Shown here: one piece after another, positions 12,486 to 24,700 of the stretch
How the letters are laid out: each line of letters begins with the position of its first letter
Position numbering within the stretch: position 1 is the first letter of the stretch
DNA from: Alisma plantago-aquatica
Lineage: Eukaryota; Streptophyta; Magnoliopsida; Alismatales; Alismataceae
NCBI GenBank assembly: GCA_963693085.1
Contig: OY856410.1
Span: 883,582,335-883,646,334, forward strand
Length of the DNA: 64,000 bases
Direction of reading: 5' to 3'
Translations under genes and position numbers: made by a program
The notes under the pieces: generated by a model
Seen by the model: the letters and a program-made list of their open reading frames with translations, nothing else
Database searches by the model: none
Told to the model about the DNA's origin: nothing

Positions 12486-12874
12486 TGAGGCATTGAAGTG
12501 GATATAAGAAAATCTTAGGAAATTACTGTCATACTCCCTCCACAAATTGAAAAAGAAATTCATGGTTTGCTTGGTAGGTCGGAGTACATTGTCTGCTTTG
12601 TGGCAAGGTTCACACTAGTATCTGAATGTAATTTCAAACTTCTAAAGGAGAACTCTAACATAGTCTACAATGACCAATGTCAGATTGCATTTGATGATAG
12701 TAAGATATCCCTATTCAATCCTATGACGCTCAAATAGATGATACACGATACCCTTTGAAAGTTCACTTATTTTGGAAGGATATATGGGAGGAGTGCTCAC
12801 CCAAAAGATCAATATTGAGAATTATGTAATCTGTTATTTGCCAAAAAGTTTAATGACACTGACATTAAGTAAAC
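12486..12874 (+). pseudogene. Ty3/gypsy RT C-terminus and start of RNase H
   Basis: Continuation of the Tat-type pol after the solo LTR. It reads GIEVDIRKS, a stop, then PPQIEKEIHGLLGRSEYIV, FKLLKENSNIVYNDQCQIAFDDSK and, more weakly, FAKKFNDTD. The family order is RGIEVDP.K..AI, PPP.TEKEIRGFLGRLNYI.RFI, LLRK.....WND.CQ.AFD.IK, then the LSKKF..YE block of RNase H. Stops interrupt it. The match ends at 12874, where the next element's presumed LTR begins with TG, so it was cut by a second insertion. Together with 9322-9827 it is one gene broken by nesting. Confidence 0.75.
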
Positions 12875-13246
12875 TGCGAGACCATAAAGCTATATTTACC
12901 CTAATATTCCACTAAATCTTGATTATTTATCATAATTGCATATTTTAGTAATATTTGATACCATTTGATTAAAAAAATATCTCTCATTTGGTTCAGTTTG
13001 CACATTTATTGTTTGAGTTCTAAGTTTTCTTGTAAATTGTGGACTTAATTGTAAACTAAATATAGTATGAGAAACTAATTGAAAATTATGTCAAAAATAT
13101 TCAAACATATGTTTTACTTCATACTCATACATGTTTTATCCTTAAAATAATTGGGTTAAACGATGATGTTAATTAGACTCCAATTGGTTAATGTTTACAT
13201 TGATATAATAATTACATGTACATTTGTGGATTGGTTTGCAATTTCA
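12875..13246 (+). repeat. Direct repeat, left copy (5' LTR start)
   Basis: Begins TGCGAGACC and matches 17200-17560 through many blocks, for example CATAATTGCATATTTTAGTAA and TGTGGACTTAATTGTAAA. Divergence is clear, with indels. It is interpreted as the U3 start of a 5' LTR that goes on past 13.25 kb. Confidence 0.85.
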
Positions 13247-13418
13247 CCCTAAATGAGGTTTTAACTCGAAATTTATGTACATACTATGTGTCTCCAGATG
13301 TTTGAAAACGTTTTATGAAATATTATAGCATTTGAACCTTGTTTAAGTCACCATAGACCAAGGATGTTGAATATACAATAGTTTGGAGTCTTTTGCTAAG
13401 AAAGGGGCGGGGTGAGGG

Positions 13419-13426
13419 TATATAAG
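13419..13426 (+). promoter_or_regulatory. TATA box candidate in 5' LTR
   Basis: TATATAAG about 545 bp inside the presumed 5' LTR, followed by a pyrimidine-rich stretch with CTCTCTATGG. Placement suits a Pol II LTR promoter; unproven. Confidence 0.4.
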
Positions 13427-16400
13427 TCTTTTCTCTCTATGGCTGCATATGAGACCTTTGGATTCTGACCTTTTCTCTTCCTGGACCCTTTTGGCAACCT
13501 AATAGCCTTATGTAACGAGCTTGGAGAAAGATGGATGACCATGTCTTGGGGAAAAGTCATCCATCTATACTTTTGTAGATGCATGTTGAAGAATCAATAC
13601 TTTTTGGATGCTCATTGGTTAGATGACCTCATCCCATACTCAAATCATGTAAAATACTTCTTCTTTGTCCCCCTTTCTCTTATATCCTTATTCTTCTTCC
13701 TTGTGCCAAGATCAATGAATTTTCATGGTGTTTCTTACTCCAAACAACTAAATCACCCTCTTTTATCCTATTTTCCCCTAGATCTTGCATAAAGGAGCTT
13801 TCCTTGAGACCTCTGGAGGGTTTTCAATTAAAATTGATGATTAGTTTGTGGTTTTGTGGAGTAGATCTTGAGGTAATTTTCCATGGAGGCTCATCATCTT
13901 GAGGAAGGAACTTGTATATGTTTATATGTCTATCTATATCTATGCATATTGATGATCAAGCTTCCATGGGACATCCCAAGCTTGTTGGCTTCATTTCTAA
14001 CCTTGAACGTTTAGATCATCTCTTTCTTATATCTTTTCTTTCTATTATTTACCTCTTATTACTCTTGACCAAAATACATGGTCATCCATGATGGTTTTAG
14101 CTTCCTAGAGCTAAAAATCCCACCTTTTCTCTCTTTGACCTAGGCGAGACTAGATCGAGCTAGATGGAGCCTAGATGGAGCTTTGGGAGATTGATGGTGA
14201 TGTTTGATGGCTGATCCACGTGACCTAGAAGAGTAGGATCCTTCTCACAAATTTTTCAGGCGGGTTTCTTACTCTTGTCTTGATTTAATCATGCATTCAT
14301 ATCCTAATTAATAAAGATATGCTCAAATCTCATCTTACATACCTAGATCTTGCTCTACATACTTAAATGTATGATTGTTTTGCATCCCTATGGAAAGATC
14401 TCATAACTTCTGTCTTATTTGTATGTTCTATTGATGATACATAATGTTAATAACTGTCTTATTGTGGCCTTATGGTTGAAAATCCATAATATATGTGATT
14501 TTTCTCTAAAAATGATTCATTTATAGCTTTTGGGATGCCATGATAATGGAAAAAAATTATGCGATCCTTTTTCAGGTATGGCAGATCATCTATACTGTAT
14601 ATATCACGTTTCCAAATATTTCATGCTTCTAAAAATGCATTGAACATATGTCATATACCTAGAAGTAGCTCATCTAGAGTTCAAAATTACATATATGTGC
14701 TTAATCTTATTTTAACCACAACTTGCTTATACTTCAGAATTTTATCATTAAACTTTGTATGGAGTTTCATGTATGTAATATGAATATAAACATACTTTTT
14801 GTGGTAAAAATGAAGAATTAATTATGTTGAACCTCTTTATGGCCAAAAATGATATTTTGTGCATGAAATGGGTACTTAAAGGATGTTATGAACCTTCTTT
14901 GACTTCGATCACTTTATATACATAACCAATCATTATTATATAATGTTAAACCTATTTTAACCCTTGAAAATTAATCTGAAGTTACTTTGTGAACTTGGCA
15001 TTAATATGGCCTAAATGGTTATTTTAACCTTATCTTGATATTTATATACCCAAAAATAATATATCACCATCTCAGATTAATGTCTAAGATTCTATTCTCT
15101 TATCTTCATACAATTATAATAATGTGAATAATGCAACCTTATATGATGTATTTTGGATATCTTTAGGCTTTTGCCCTAAAGGCAATGATGTGGGTACTAT
15201 CATGGAGATAATGACATGGTCAAATGGTTAGAATTTAATCCCTGATTGGATATAAATGAATTAGTTGAAAATAGGAAATATTATCATGTACTTAAATATG
15301 TAGTTCTCTGTGGTCATGCGTGTTGATACACTTTCCCTTAAGAAAATGAGATCTACTTTACAAACATTAAGTAGGCCCTAGAGGATATATGTGATGTGAA
15401 TACGTTTAAATTAAACATTCATAGAAGGAAAATTGTATGTGATGCAGTTAATATTAAAGACTAATCTTGTAATTCTTTATTGACTTTATCTGATAGTTAT
15501 GTTGTTGGAAGCCAATTAAATATAGTCTTGATAGGTTGATATAGCTCATCTATGCTTAGCTTGGCCTTCATGTACCCTACTATGTATTGATAATAAATTT
15601 TACACCCATTGGAGTTTTGATCTGAACTTTTGGATATCATTTGGTTACCATAGTGTGATGGATATGTGCAAAATTCCTGGTGGATATGAGAGTCCTACTA
15701 GTACTTATTCCTATTTTGACCTTAATGATATTTTGGGCCCTGTTGTGTCTTATAATGGGTGAATTGGGGCTTTTTATGGTCAAGGATGGATTATGAATCC
15801 AACTTTATGTATGTGGATACATTTTATGTCTAGTGCAGTGGTTAGACTTAATTGATTTCTGTATTTATATCTCTACGACTTGTTTGTTAATTGTTTAATT
15901 CAATTAAAATACTGGTAATTGTCTTAACTAACCAAGTGTAACCGTAATCATGTAGTGTCTGATGACCGTAGAGCTATCTCAGTGTCAGGACTTGCTGGAC
16001 GACAAAACAAGTTTCCTTTTAGTAATATCATATTGTGAAAAGGAGCTCGAAGTCGTATACTTTTGAGTATGCATGGGTGCAGGGAGGGTTTCCTCTATCA
16101 TCATGACTGCAAGGTGTTTTTGAGAACATCTGCGCTTGTGTCTCAGTTTATATGTGATTGTGTGTGACTGTGGTCATAACTCAGATTTGAGGGTTGTATA
16201 TCTTGGTTTTTGGTGCTACGACCTGTGTACCCAGGACATACCACATTTTTAGTAGGTTGAGCCGTTGTGCCACTATAGTTTGTCACTCATACTAACTGAG
16301 AGGAAGAGATCTTTAGGAGTCCGATAATCTTAAGATCATGTACGGGACTGATTGGGACTTCATAGTGGTCAACTAGTAGTTTGTCACTCACACTTGTTGT

Positions 16401-16743
16401 TTCTTTATGATTATGAGTTGTAACTTGAGATAGAAATCTTATATTGTTGTGGCTTCATATAGATAGATAATCTTATAAACCTAGTTGTTAAAGTTAATGA
16501 AGAAATTTTAGTTTGTCTTTCTATGTTTTATACTCTTGATATGATTTAAATGGGAAATATTATGGTTTTGTATGAGATCATTGATATTTTGTGATCGTTA
16601 TTTGTTGTAGATATTTAAAAAGATGATTATTTTCAAAAATTTTCAACTGAATTTTATGGTTGTCAGTTTTAATTGAGTTTCTATCTAGGGACTTGTCCTA
16701 ATGATCACTTAGGGTTTTATTAAGGCATGGGTCCTTATAAGTG

Positions 16744-16756
16744 TAATATCAAATCC
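16744..16756 (+). other. Decayed tRNA-Met primer-binding-site candidate
   Basis: TAATATCAAATCC matches the plant Ty3 primer site TGGTATCAGAGCC at 9 of 13 positions. Three of the four differences are G to A, as cytosine methylation decay on the other strand would give. It is weak alone, but lies 457 bp before the presumed 3' LTR. Confidence 0.3.
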
Positions 16757-17199
16757 AAGATTTGCTCTTGAGACCTATGGGCTTGTAAGAAATTATGTAC
16801 ATAAATATCTGATAAGAAGAGTAATTGCTTGAGAATGAACACGAAAGATTATAATGCAACCCTTAACAAGAATATGCCAATATAATGATAAGGAAAGAGA
16901 CATACGAATGAATAACAAACAAGGAAGAGTATTAGAGTATGATAATCTCACTAATTCCTAAGAAGATTCCAAGATATCTATATAAAATGATAAATGATGC
17001 ATAAAAAGTAGAAGATGGAAACCAGTAATGCAGAATGTACCTAGGAGCCCAGAAGAAACTTCATGATAATTATGCACTAATGATGATAGTATAAAACAAC
17101 CTATTTGGAGGCTCTTTGAGATAGATTTGTAGGTTTGGTTGTTGTTCTCTACCCTTGCTTAAGATTCATGGGGAGAAATCCTTTTGAGAGGTTTATGAC

Positions 17200-17560
17200 T
17201 GTATGACCATGAACCTAGATTTTCCCTAGTATTCCTCTAAATCTTGAGTATTTATCATAATTATGCATTTCATTAATGTTTGATACCAAATGATTAAGAT
17301 ATATCTATCATTTGGTCCAATTTCATGTTGATTGTCCTAGTTCTAAGTTTCCTTGCAAGTTGTGGACTTAATTGTAAATTAAATATAGTATGAGGAACTA
17401 ATTGAAAATTATGTCAAAAATATATTTTTATTTCATATTCATACATGATTCATCCTTAATATCAATTGGTTAAAGCATGCCGTTAATCATACTTTAGTTG
17501 AATAATGTATACCTTGATCTTGTAATTACATGTACATTTGTGAACTGGTTTTGGAATTTC
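17200..17560 (+). repeat. Direct repeat, right copy (truncated 3' LTR)
   Basis: Begins TGTATGACC directly after a purine-rich GGGGAGAAAT segment. It matches 12875-13246 and loses similarity near 17560. Confidence 0.8.
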
Positions 17561-20459
17561 TCCCTTCTTATTTTCATATGAATATCTTCTACAAATTATG
17601 ACTATCTTACAACTTTTCATGACCATCATTAGTTTTAGTCATAATATCACAACTTACTTCCTTCATAAATAATATAAAAATAGATTTTCTTAGCAAAAAG
17701 TTACACGCAAGAGAATGTTAGATTATCTCAATTATATGATACTCAAGGCATCCAATATTTTGGATACAAATATATTGGTAAACCCTTTCAAATAAAATCC
17801 AAAAACTGAATCTACATTTATCTTGAATGTTAATAATCAATTGATTGGTTTTGGAGATCCACATCCTTGAAGATTATAATCTCACACCACCAATATCCAA
17901 TCAATTAGGGGTTTTGATTCGGTTAGAAATACTTTGTTGGTAGTTAGATTTGGAATTTCCTACTTTCGTTCATGTTTGTAAGTTTTTTCTTCTTTAGGAG
18001 AACCTTATATAGTTTATACTTCTTCATTCTTTCCTCATTTGGTGTTCGACATCATATATTATTAATATTTTCTATGTACAATTAGACACTCTTTTATACT
18101 TTTCTAATATTAATATATGTTCATCTTCTCATATTATCTTTGTTTATATAGAATATAAACTTTTACATAGGAATTTATTACTTTCTTCATGTATAAAGAT
18201 CATGGTGGTTGATATGATGCTACACTTATTTTGTATTTTGTATCTTTATTTATCTTTTCTCCTCTTTTTGTTCTATGTTTTTCTATTATTTTCTTCAAAT
18301 TTATATATTATTCGTATAAAATTTTCAAGTCATTAATTCTTCATTTATCAGTTCCTCATCTATTTTCATTTTTGTTCTTTATCTTCTTTTTCTATCCTCA
18401 TTTAATCATGTCATGTATAATTAATTTTTTTAATAACTAAATTTTCCAGTCTGATGTAATGGGTGCCTATCTAAAGCCACCAGATTCAACTTAGGTGAGA
18501 TGGTTCAATACTGAACTCTCCCATTACTAAATTACATGTCCAGGGTACTAGAGTATGAGTTTGATTAATATTATCTCATTGATGCCACATGTTGAATATA
18601 CAGTAACTTTAGTTCTTTACAATTTAGAATATTTCTGACCTCTCATTAAACATCTTGGTTTATCTCTTATCCGTTTACCATTTTCATAAATTATCTACTA
18701 TTTTTTTCAACCTTTAGTGTGAATTATTTATATGACTACAACCTTTTACTTTTATGTTCCTTCCGAATCGTACTGTATTTACCTTGCCTATCCTTATTCT
18801 TTGACTACTTCTAAGGTAACATCCATCTTACATCCCCCAACCACTTCTTATTAGGCCATCCGTTGATGTAGTGGTTAATAAGATGAACCAAACTCATCCT
18901 ATGTTCATGTCTGAGATAACATAAGATCTAATACAACAATGTTGGGACTTGCTATACTGACTCTCACTGACCAATTTTTCAAGAGTAATCCATGATTTTT
19001 TTTACTTATAAGTTCATTGTGAATTCAACATAAGTAAACATGCTCAATTACTATTACTACCAAACACTAAGGGATCAATTAAACACTAATAGAACTAGAA
19101 TCAACACATTGAATTCTTTTTAAAGATACCAATTAGAAAATATTTACAAGGAATACTACAAAAATTCAAATCTCTCTCCCCCAAGACTTTCAATATAAGA
19201 ACTTCTACATCTCCCTATATCAGATTCCCACTAGGAAACTTGCGATGTTGCATTTAGAGTGCGTGCACTATGCAATTTTCAATTTACAACCAAAAACCTT
19301 TTTTTATGGCATGTTACCATTGTCTAAGTGAGAAGATAAAACATAAGAGAACACCATTTGATCTTCATCTCTATTAACTAGATCATCTATGATCTATGAT
19401 GATCATCATATATAAATTGTATTTAGTTCTGGAAATATACTCATATGTAAAGTGACATAGAATAAATATGCAAGTATAATAATAACAACCAACATATAAG
19501 ACTATCAACTTTTCCATTTTTACCTATTTTCCTAAAACTAATTCAATTGCACTTAACCAAGTAGAATCTTGGAAACTATACTCATAGGCACAACTAACTG
19601 TCCATGCCCTAGGGTTTATCCTAACACCCAAGACAATCTGCTCACCCAGGTCTATAAGAGGGTAACACACCAATTAGTGAGAAATTATATAAGAACAATT
19701 CTCTATAACCTCTTTGCTTCTTTTTGATATCTAGAGTTATCAGTCCATTAGTTTAGTATGAAAGTAATTATTATACAATGTGTCATTAAGAATAACAATG
19801 TAAGGTGTTAACATTAACAATATAATCAATGCTTTATTCATCCATGCTATCCTATAAATGTTTTCCTTCACAACATCATTCACAATCTCTATCATTAATG
19901 CATTTATTATAAAATTCCTTTTTGTTCTAATTGATTCCATTAAAAATAGGAACAATTCAACATTGAGAATATGATTACCATAAATAGATGAGAAAAAAAT
20001 ACTTAAATTAATTTCCAAACATTATTTTTCATTTACAACAATAAGATTTTGATAAAAAACAATTCTCAAGATCTCTCCCTTAACTTCTTTATTAGTTAAA
20101 ATTTTCAATTTGCATGCATTAGGACAGATGACATATAATTTGGGTGTAACAACTTAAATATCAATAATATAATCACATTACTATAGGAAACATGAGGGAA
20201 ACCTGTCATCCCCTCCTAGGGTTAGTGAGAACTTCTTCCATCTCCCACTTATACTATATTCCAACTCTAGTCTTCCTTGCTATCTTAAAGAATAAAATTA
20301 GGGAAGAAAGGGAGGAAATGTCATTGTTGCATCCCTATTTTAGGGATCCATCTTGTGTCATATTATATTTCAATTACAGCTGTACCTGTTAGATTGCATG
20401 TTATTTACCCTAATATTCATATTGGTGTAAAATGCACTCATGGACATTATTTGCATGTT
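17561..20459. other. No recognisable gene
   Basis: AT-rich sequence with runs of T and A, including a T-rich stretch at 18.2-18.44 kb that opens a spurious phenylalanine-rich frame. Short pieces near 18.48 kb (GGTTCAATAC) and 18.85 kb (GATGTAGTGGTTAA) resemble Pol III box motifs but lack an alignable body or target duplications. I see no coding or TE protein similarity. Confidence 0.5.
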
Positions 20460-21122
20460 TTTCAGGTATTTGGACCACACTTGGATGGAAGAGAGAGGAG
20501 TAGTCCTAGGGTTTCTCTACCCTTAGAGAGGCCCAAAGTGAAGTCCAAGGCTCCCTCAACCTACCCCTGGTGGCCAATGATCAATTAAAGAAAATATGTG
20601 CTAGGAAACAAAAAGATTCAACTCAAAGTGCTGATACAGGGACCAACACTGTCGTGGTACCTCAAAATGGCCGTGCTGACCGATGCTCAAGTCAGAGACA
20701 AGACATTGAAGAACAAGCTCAGCAGAACAGCCGTGGCATAAAGAATGGCCATGCCATTATCACCCAAAATGGCCGTGCCACCTTGCGTGGCCGTGAGGCA
20801 CTCCTTGCAGAATGAATGTGGTGCCTAGAACGACCAACCTTCTCCCAGCCAACACAACCATGGTGATTACCACAATCGTACTATCCACACTCCACCTCAG
20901 CCCTGGTGACCACCATGGCCATGCCACTCCACGTAAAAAAAGCCCAACTCCGTGATCATTTTCTCCTTTTCTCACCATGATTGTTCCACTTGACCATGCC
21001 TATGTAGACCCCAACCCACCACGGCCATGCTGCCAAGCATGGCTGTGCTACACACAAAAACCTAGCTACTTTTCCACTGCATTCCCCACTTTACGCCTAC
21101 TTGACCTAGTGTTTCCTCCACT
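20460..21122 (+). other. GC-richer GGCCRTGCC-rich stretch, left part of interrupted host sequence
   Basis: The composition changes near 20460. ATGGCCGTGCC or close variants recur many times between 20665 and 21050 on both strands. A short open frame (20570-20815) has no recognisable motif. The sequence is cut at 21127 by the LTR element, and its other half resumes at 37800, each side carrying the ACCTA duplication. I suspect an Athila-type LTR or leader, because such long LTRs often carry GGCCGTG repeats, but I cannot prove it. Confidence 0.3.
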
Positions 21123-21246
21123 ACCTATGTCACAACTGCTATACAACTGATAACAATATCACACTAAACCATGCAAAAACAACCATTAAAAACAAATTAC
21201 CAAAAATCATAAAAAATTAAAACCATTTCCATAATGATCCACTGCT

Positions 21247-21264
21247 AGAAACGTTTTGCTAGAA
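21247..21264 (+). repeat. LINE target-site duplication, left copy
   Basis: AGAAACGTTTTGCTAGAA. Matches 25996-26013 at 17 of 18 bases. The unoccupied site in the sister LTR is 33940-33957 (AGAAAGTTTTTACTAGAA). Confidence 0.95.
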
Positions 21265-21265
21265 A

Positions 21266-21748
21266 AAACCAATACATGGGAAAATTGTGGAAATTGAGGG
21301 AGAGGATCCCAAGCTAAAAGACACAAGTAACATTGCAGATAGGAGGACAGAGACATCAAACAAATGACTGGAAGAAATAGAGAACCATGTGGTAAAAAAC
21401 CCAGAAATTGATGAGGTTATCATTATAGACAATGAGGAAACTTACCAGGAAATGATAGTAGATAAGGATGGTATTGAAAGCACAAACCACGAAGCCACCA
21501 TTAAAGTAACATGAAGTAGCGAAGGCAAGGAGAAGAAACGGGGGGAACCCAGCAGGATCGATAAAAGCATCAAAGGGAGCGAAACCAAAATGAAGAGACA
21601 TGGGAAGAAGCAACTAGCTTCAGAACTGCCTCTGCACAGAAGAAGCATGTGGTATATCCCTGTGGATGTTATCAATGCAAGTACGAAGGCTGTGAAGGAG
21701 GTTCTTGCAGAAGTCGAGAAAGAGAAGGAAAACGTTCCTCCAAGCTAG
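21266..21748 (+). pseudogene. LINE ORF1, C-terminal part
   Basis: One frame runs from the truncated 5' end to TAG at 21746-21748, broken by TGA at 21365 and TGA at 21512. The peptide is acidic and lysine-rich, beginning near GKIVEIEGEDPKL, with EIDEVIIIDNEE in the middle and ending AEVEKEKENVPPS. Plant L1 ORF1 binds element RNA through an N-terminal domain and zinc knuckle; those parts are lost here, leaving only the variable tail. The assignment rests on its place 43 bases upstream of ORF2 in the same strand, and on the continuous frame, not on a motif. Confidence 0.6.
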
Positions 21749-21791
21749 TAACTCAGTTTACTAGGAACCTTCTTCTTCAATTAGTTATTTT

Positions 21792-24700
21792 ATGTGCGAC
21801 ATCCTCTGTTGGAACGTAAGAGGAGTAGGCAATAAGAAGACTTGCAATCTGATCAAAGAGCTAAAAAACACAAAGAAACCTCATTTAGTAGCAATTCTTG
21901 AACTGCGAATAAGCGGAGAACATGCCCTCAAAATGGTGAAACGATTGGGATTTTCCAATTCCTTAAGAGTAGACGCCAGAGGCTTCTCTGGAGGAATTTG
22001 GCTTTGCTAGAATGAACATGAAGTCAAGATAGATATACTGAACTGCCATAGACAATTCATCTCGTATAAAATCAACAAAAGCCTATATGTCACCATCGGG
22101 CATGCAAGCCCACAGAAACAAACAAGGAACCTTCTATGGAGGCATATTGTGGAGATGAGGAACAAATACCAGGGACCTTGGGTCGCCTTAGGTGATTTCA
22201 ACGCAAAAATACACATCAATGAAAAGTCGGACAGTGATGCTTTTGATCACAGAGAAGCATGTGTGTTCAGCGAGACACTTCTTGAAGCGGGGTTATCTGA
22301 CCTGGGTTTCTCGGGAGCAAGATACACATATAAACATGGCATCCTGATCGAGAGGCTGGACTGAGCAGTCGCTAATGATATATTTATGTTGAATTTTACA
22401 GGAGCTAGGGTGGAACATCTCCCAAGGCTACGATCCGACCATTGCCCGATCTTACTGAAGATGGGTGCACAACGGGAGGGCAATAAAAACAACAACTTCA
22501 AAGTACAGGCGAGATGGAACTCAGATGCAAATTTTGTGAAGGCTGTCCATACTCAGTGGAGTAGGGAAGGTGGAGACTTCAACACAATACTGGAAAAATC
22601 AAAGAAGGAATTATAAGCAACAGGCAGGGAGGAGTATACGAAGTGAAGGATAAAGAAGGACCGACTGATGCGCAACATACAAACACTACGGGAGATCATG
22701 GAAGACAGATACGACCCAATGTCCGATGAGATGTGTGTGGGAATGCAAGCAGAACTAGACACCTTGTTGGAAGAGGAGGAAGAGGACTGGAAACAAAAGA
22801 GTCATATCAACTGGCTCAAGAATGCTGACAGAAATTCGAGGTTCTACAATGTCTGGGTTAATCAGCAAAGGAGGGAAAATACTATTACCATGCTTAAAAA
22901 TCACGAAGGAAATTGGGTGTCAGAGGAAGAGGAGTTAAGTAGGATGGTGGTAAATCACTTCAAGAACGCACTTACTGAACCTATCAAAGATAGAACCCCG
23001 ACATGTGAAGCATGTCCAGGGGTTTTCTGCAACCTAACTGATGACGAAGTGCAAGCAATAGCTAAGCTACCAATGACAACAGAAGTGGAAGCTACCGTCA
23101 AGAACCTGAACCCTTATAAGGCAGCAGGGCCAAATGGGGCGGATGCTCTATTCATTCAGAAAAATTGGGCTGCGGTTGGAGAATCCTTATGTAGAACCGT
23201 TAAGAATGGAATACTCGACAGCGAGTTATCGGAGGAGTTATGCAAAGTAACAATGGTGCTCATACCCAAGTAAGCAAAACCGGACATATGTGATCTACTG
23301 AGACCCATCACGTTAAACAATATTGCTTTGAAGATAATATCGAAGACAATAGTCGAAAGGTTGAAGTGTTATCTCCCTAAATGGGTGTCGAAGGAACAAA
23401 GCGGCTTCATACCCAGAAGAAGCATTACAGATAACATAGCTACTGTCCAGGAGATAGTCCACTTGATGAAACGGAAGAAAGGGGCAAAACTAATGGCGAT
23501 CAAAATTGATTTAACAAAGGCTTATGACCAACTCGCGTGGCAGTTCATTGAGGACACTATAACCCGAGCTGGAATTCCTCAAAATGTAAGGAAGTATATC
23601 ATGAACTCAATTACAGGAGGCACTACATCCATCTACTAGAATGGGAAATTAACTGAAGCTTTCAAATCGAGTAGAGGTCTTAGACAAGGTGACCCGCTAT
23701 CCCCGTACCTTTTCGTCATGTGTCTAGAGAGATTGAACCAACTAATCAAACAAAGCATGATGAGGGGCGATTGGAAAGCAGCACGATTACACCGGGGCGG
23801 TGAAACCATTTCCCATGTTTGCTTTGCAGATGACATCATCCTATTCACTGAAGCTAGCAGAAAGCAAATGAGGGAAATCCTAAGAATTTTCAGTGTATTC
23901 GGTGCAACATCGGGCCAAACTATTTTAAGTACTAAAACAAGGATCTTCTTTGCGCAAAGCGTACCAAGACCAAGAAGAACAGAGGTCCTAAACAAATGCA
24001 ATTTTTAGAAGACAGAAGTCCTGGGACGGTATCTCGGTGTCCCCATCATACAGAGGAAGGTAACAAAGACAGCATATGAAATAGTGCTGGATAAGATTGA
24101 GAACAAGATAGGAGCTTGGTCAACAAGAACACTATCCCTAGCTGGCCGGGTGTGTCTAGCAAAAGCATGCTTGAAGACAATACCTGCCTACGTCATGAAG
24201 ACGGCTGTCCTACCAGATAACCTATGCAACCAGATTGATCATTCAATTAGAAGCTTCATCTGGGGGGGGAGCACATAAAGCCCATCCCATGGCATTAGTT
24301 GCATGGAACAAGATAGTATGTGATCAGAAGCATGGAGGTCTTGGCCTCAAAGCAATGAAAGAGTGGAACGAAGCTCTCCTAATGAAGAACTCATGGGATA
24401 TAGCCACTGGGAAAGATAGTGTCTGGTGCAATAGTCAAAAGGACAAATACAGGAGGTACAAGGAGGAAAGGGGAACACATCTGTCCAGACTATGTCGGGA
24501 AGCCTGCAAGGGAAAGAAATGTATCACAGAGAATACCAAAATGGAGTTAAGAAGCGGCAACACAACTAATGTATGGGATGACTGTTGGATCAAGGAACAT
24601 CTGCAACTCAGGAATCTCACAAAAAATCTGATACCAAGTACGCTGGAGGATTTACAGGTAGCCAACATGATCAATCTCGAGGGTCAATGGGATGAGGAGT

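Larger units (their letters stand above)
12875..17560 (+). mobile_element. Probable non-autonomous chromovirus-type LTR element
   Basis: Direct repeats of about 360 bp begin with TG at 12875 and 17200. Just before 17200 lies GGGGAGAAATCCTTTTGAG then GTTTATGAC. This resembles the polypurine tract and end of pol seen in the complete element at 21.1-37.8 kb, which is good evidence that 17200 starts a 3' LTR. A decayed primer-site-like sequence at 16744 (TAATATCAAATCC, against TGGTATCAGAGCC) would give a 5' LTR of about 3.87 kb and an internal region of under 0.5 kb without coding capacity. The 3' LTR matches only to about 17560, so the right part is missing or replaced. No target duplication can be checked. 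Confidence 0.5.

Noticed and set aside
18460..18960. Possible tRNA-like SINE fragments near 18.48 and 18.86 kb
   Set aside because: Only isolated box-like words; no body, tail or target duplication.
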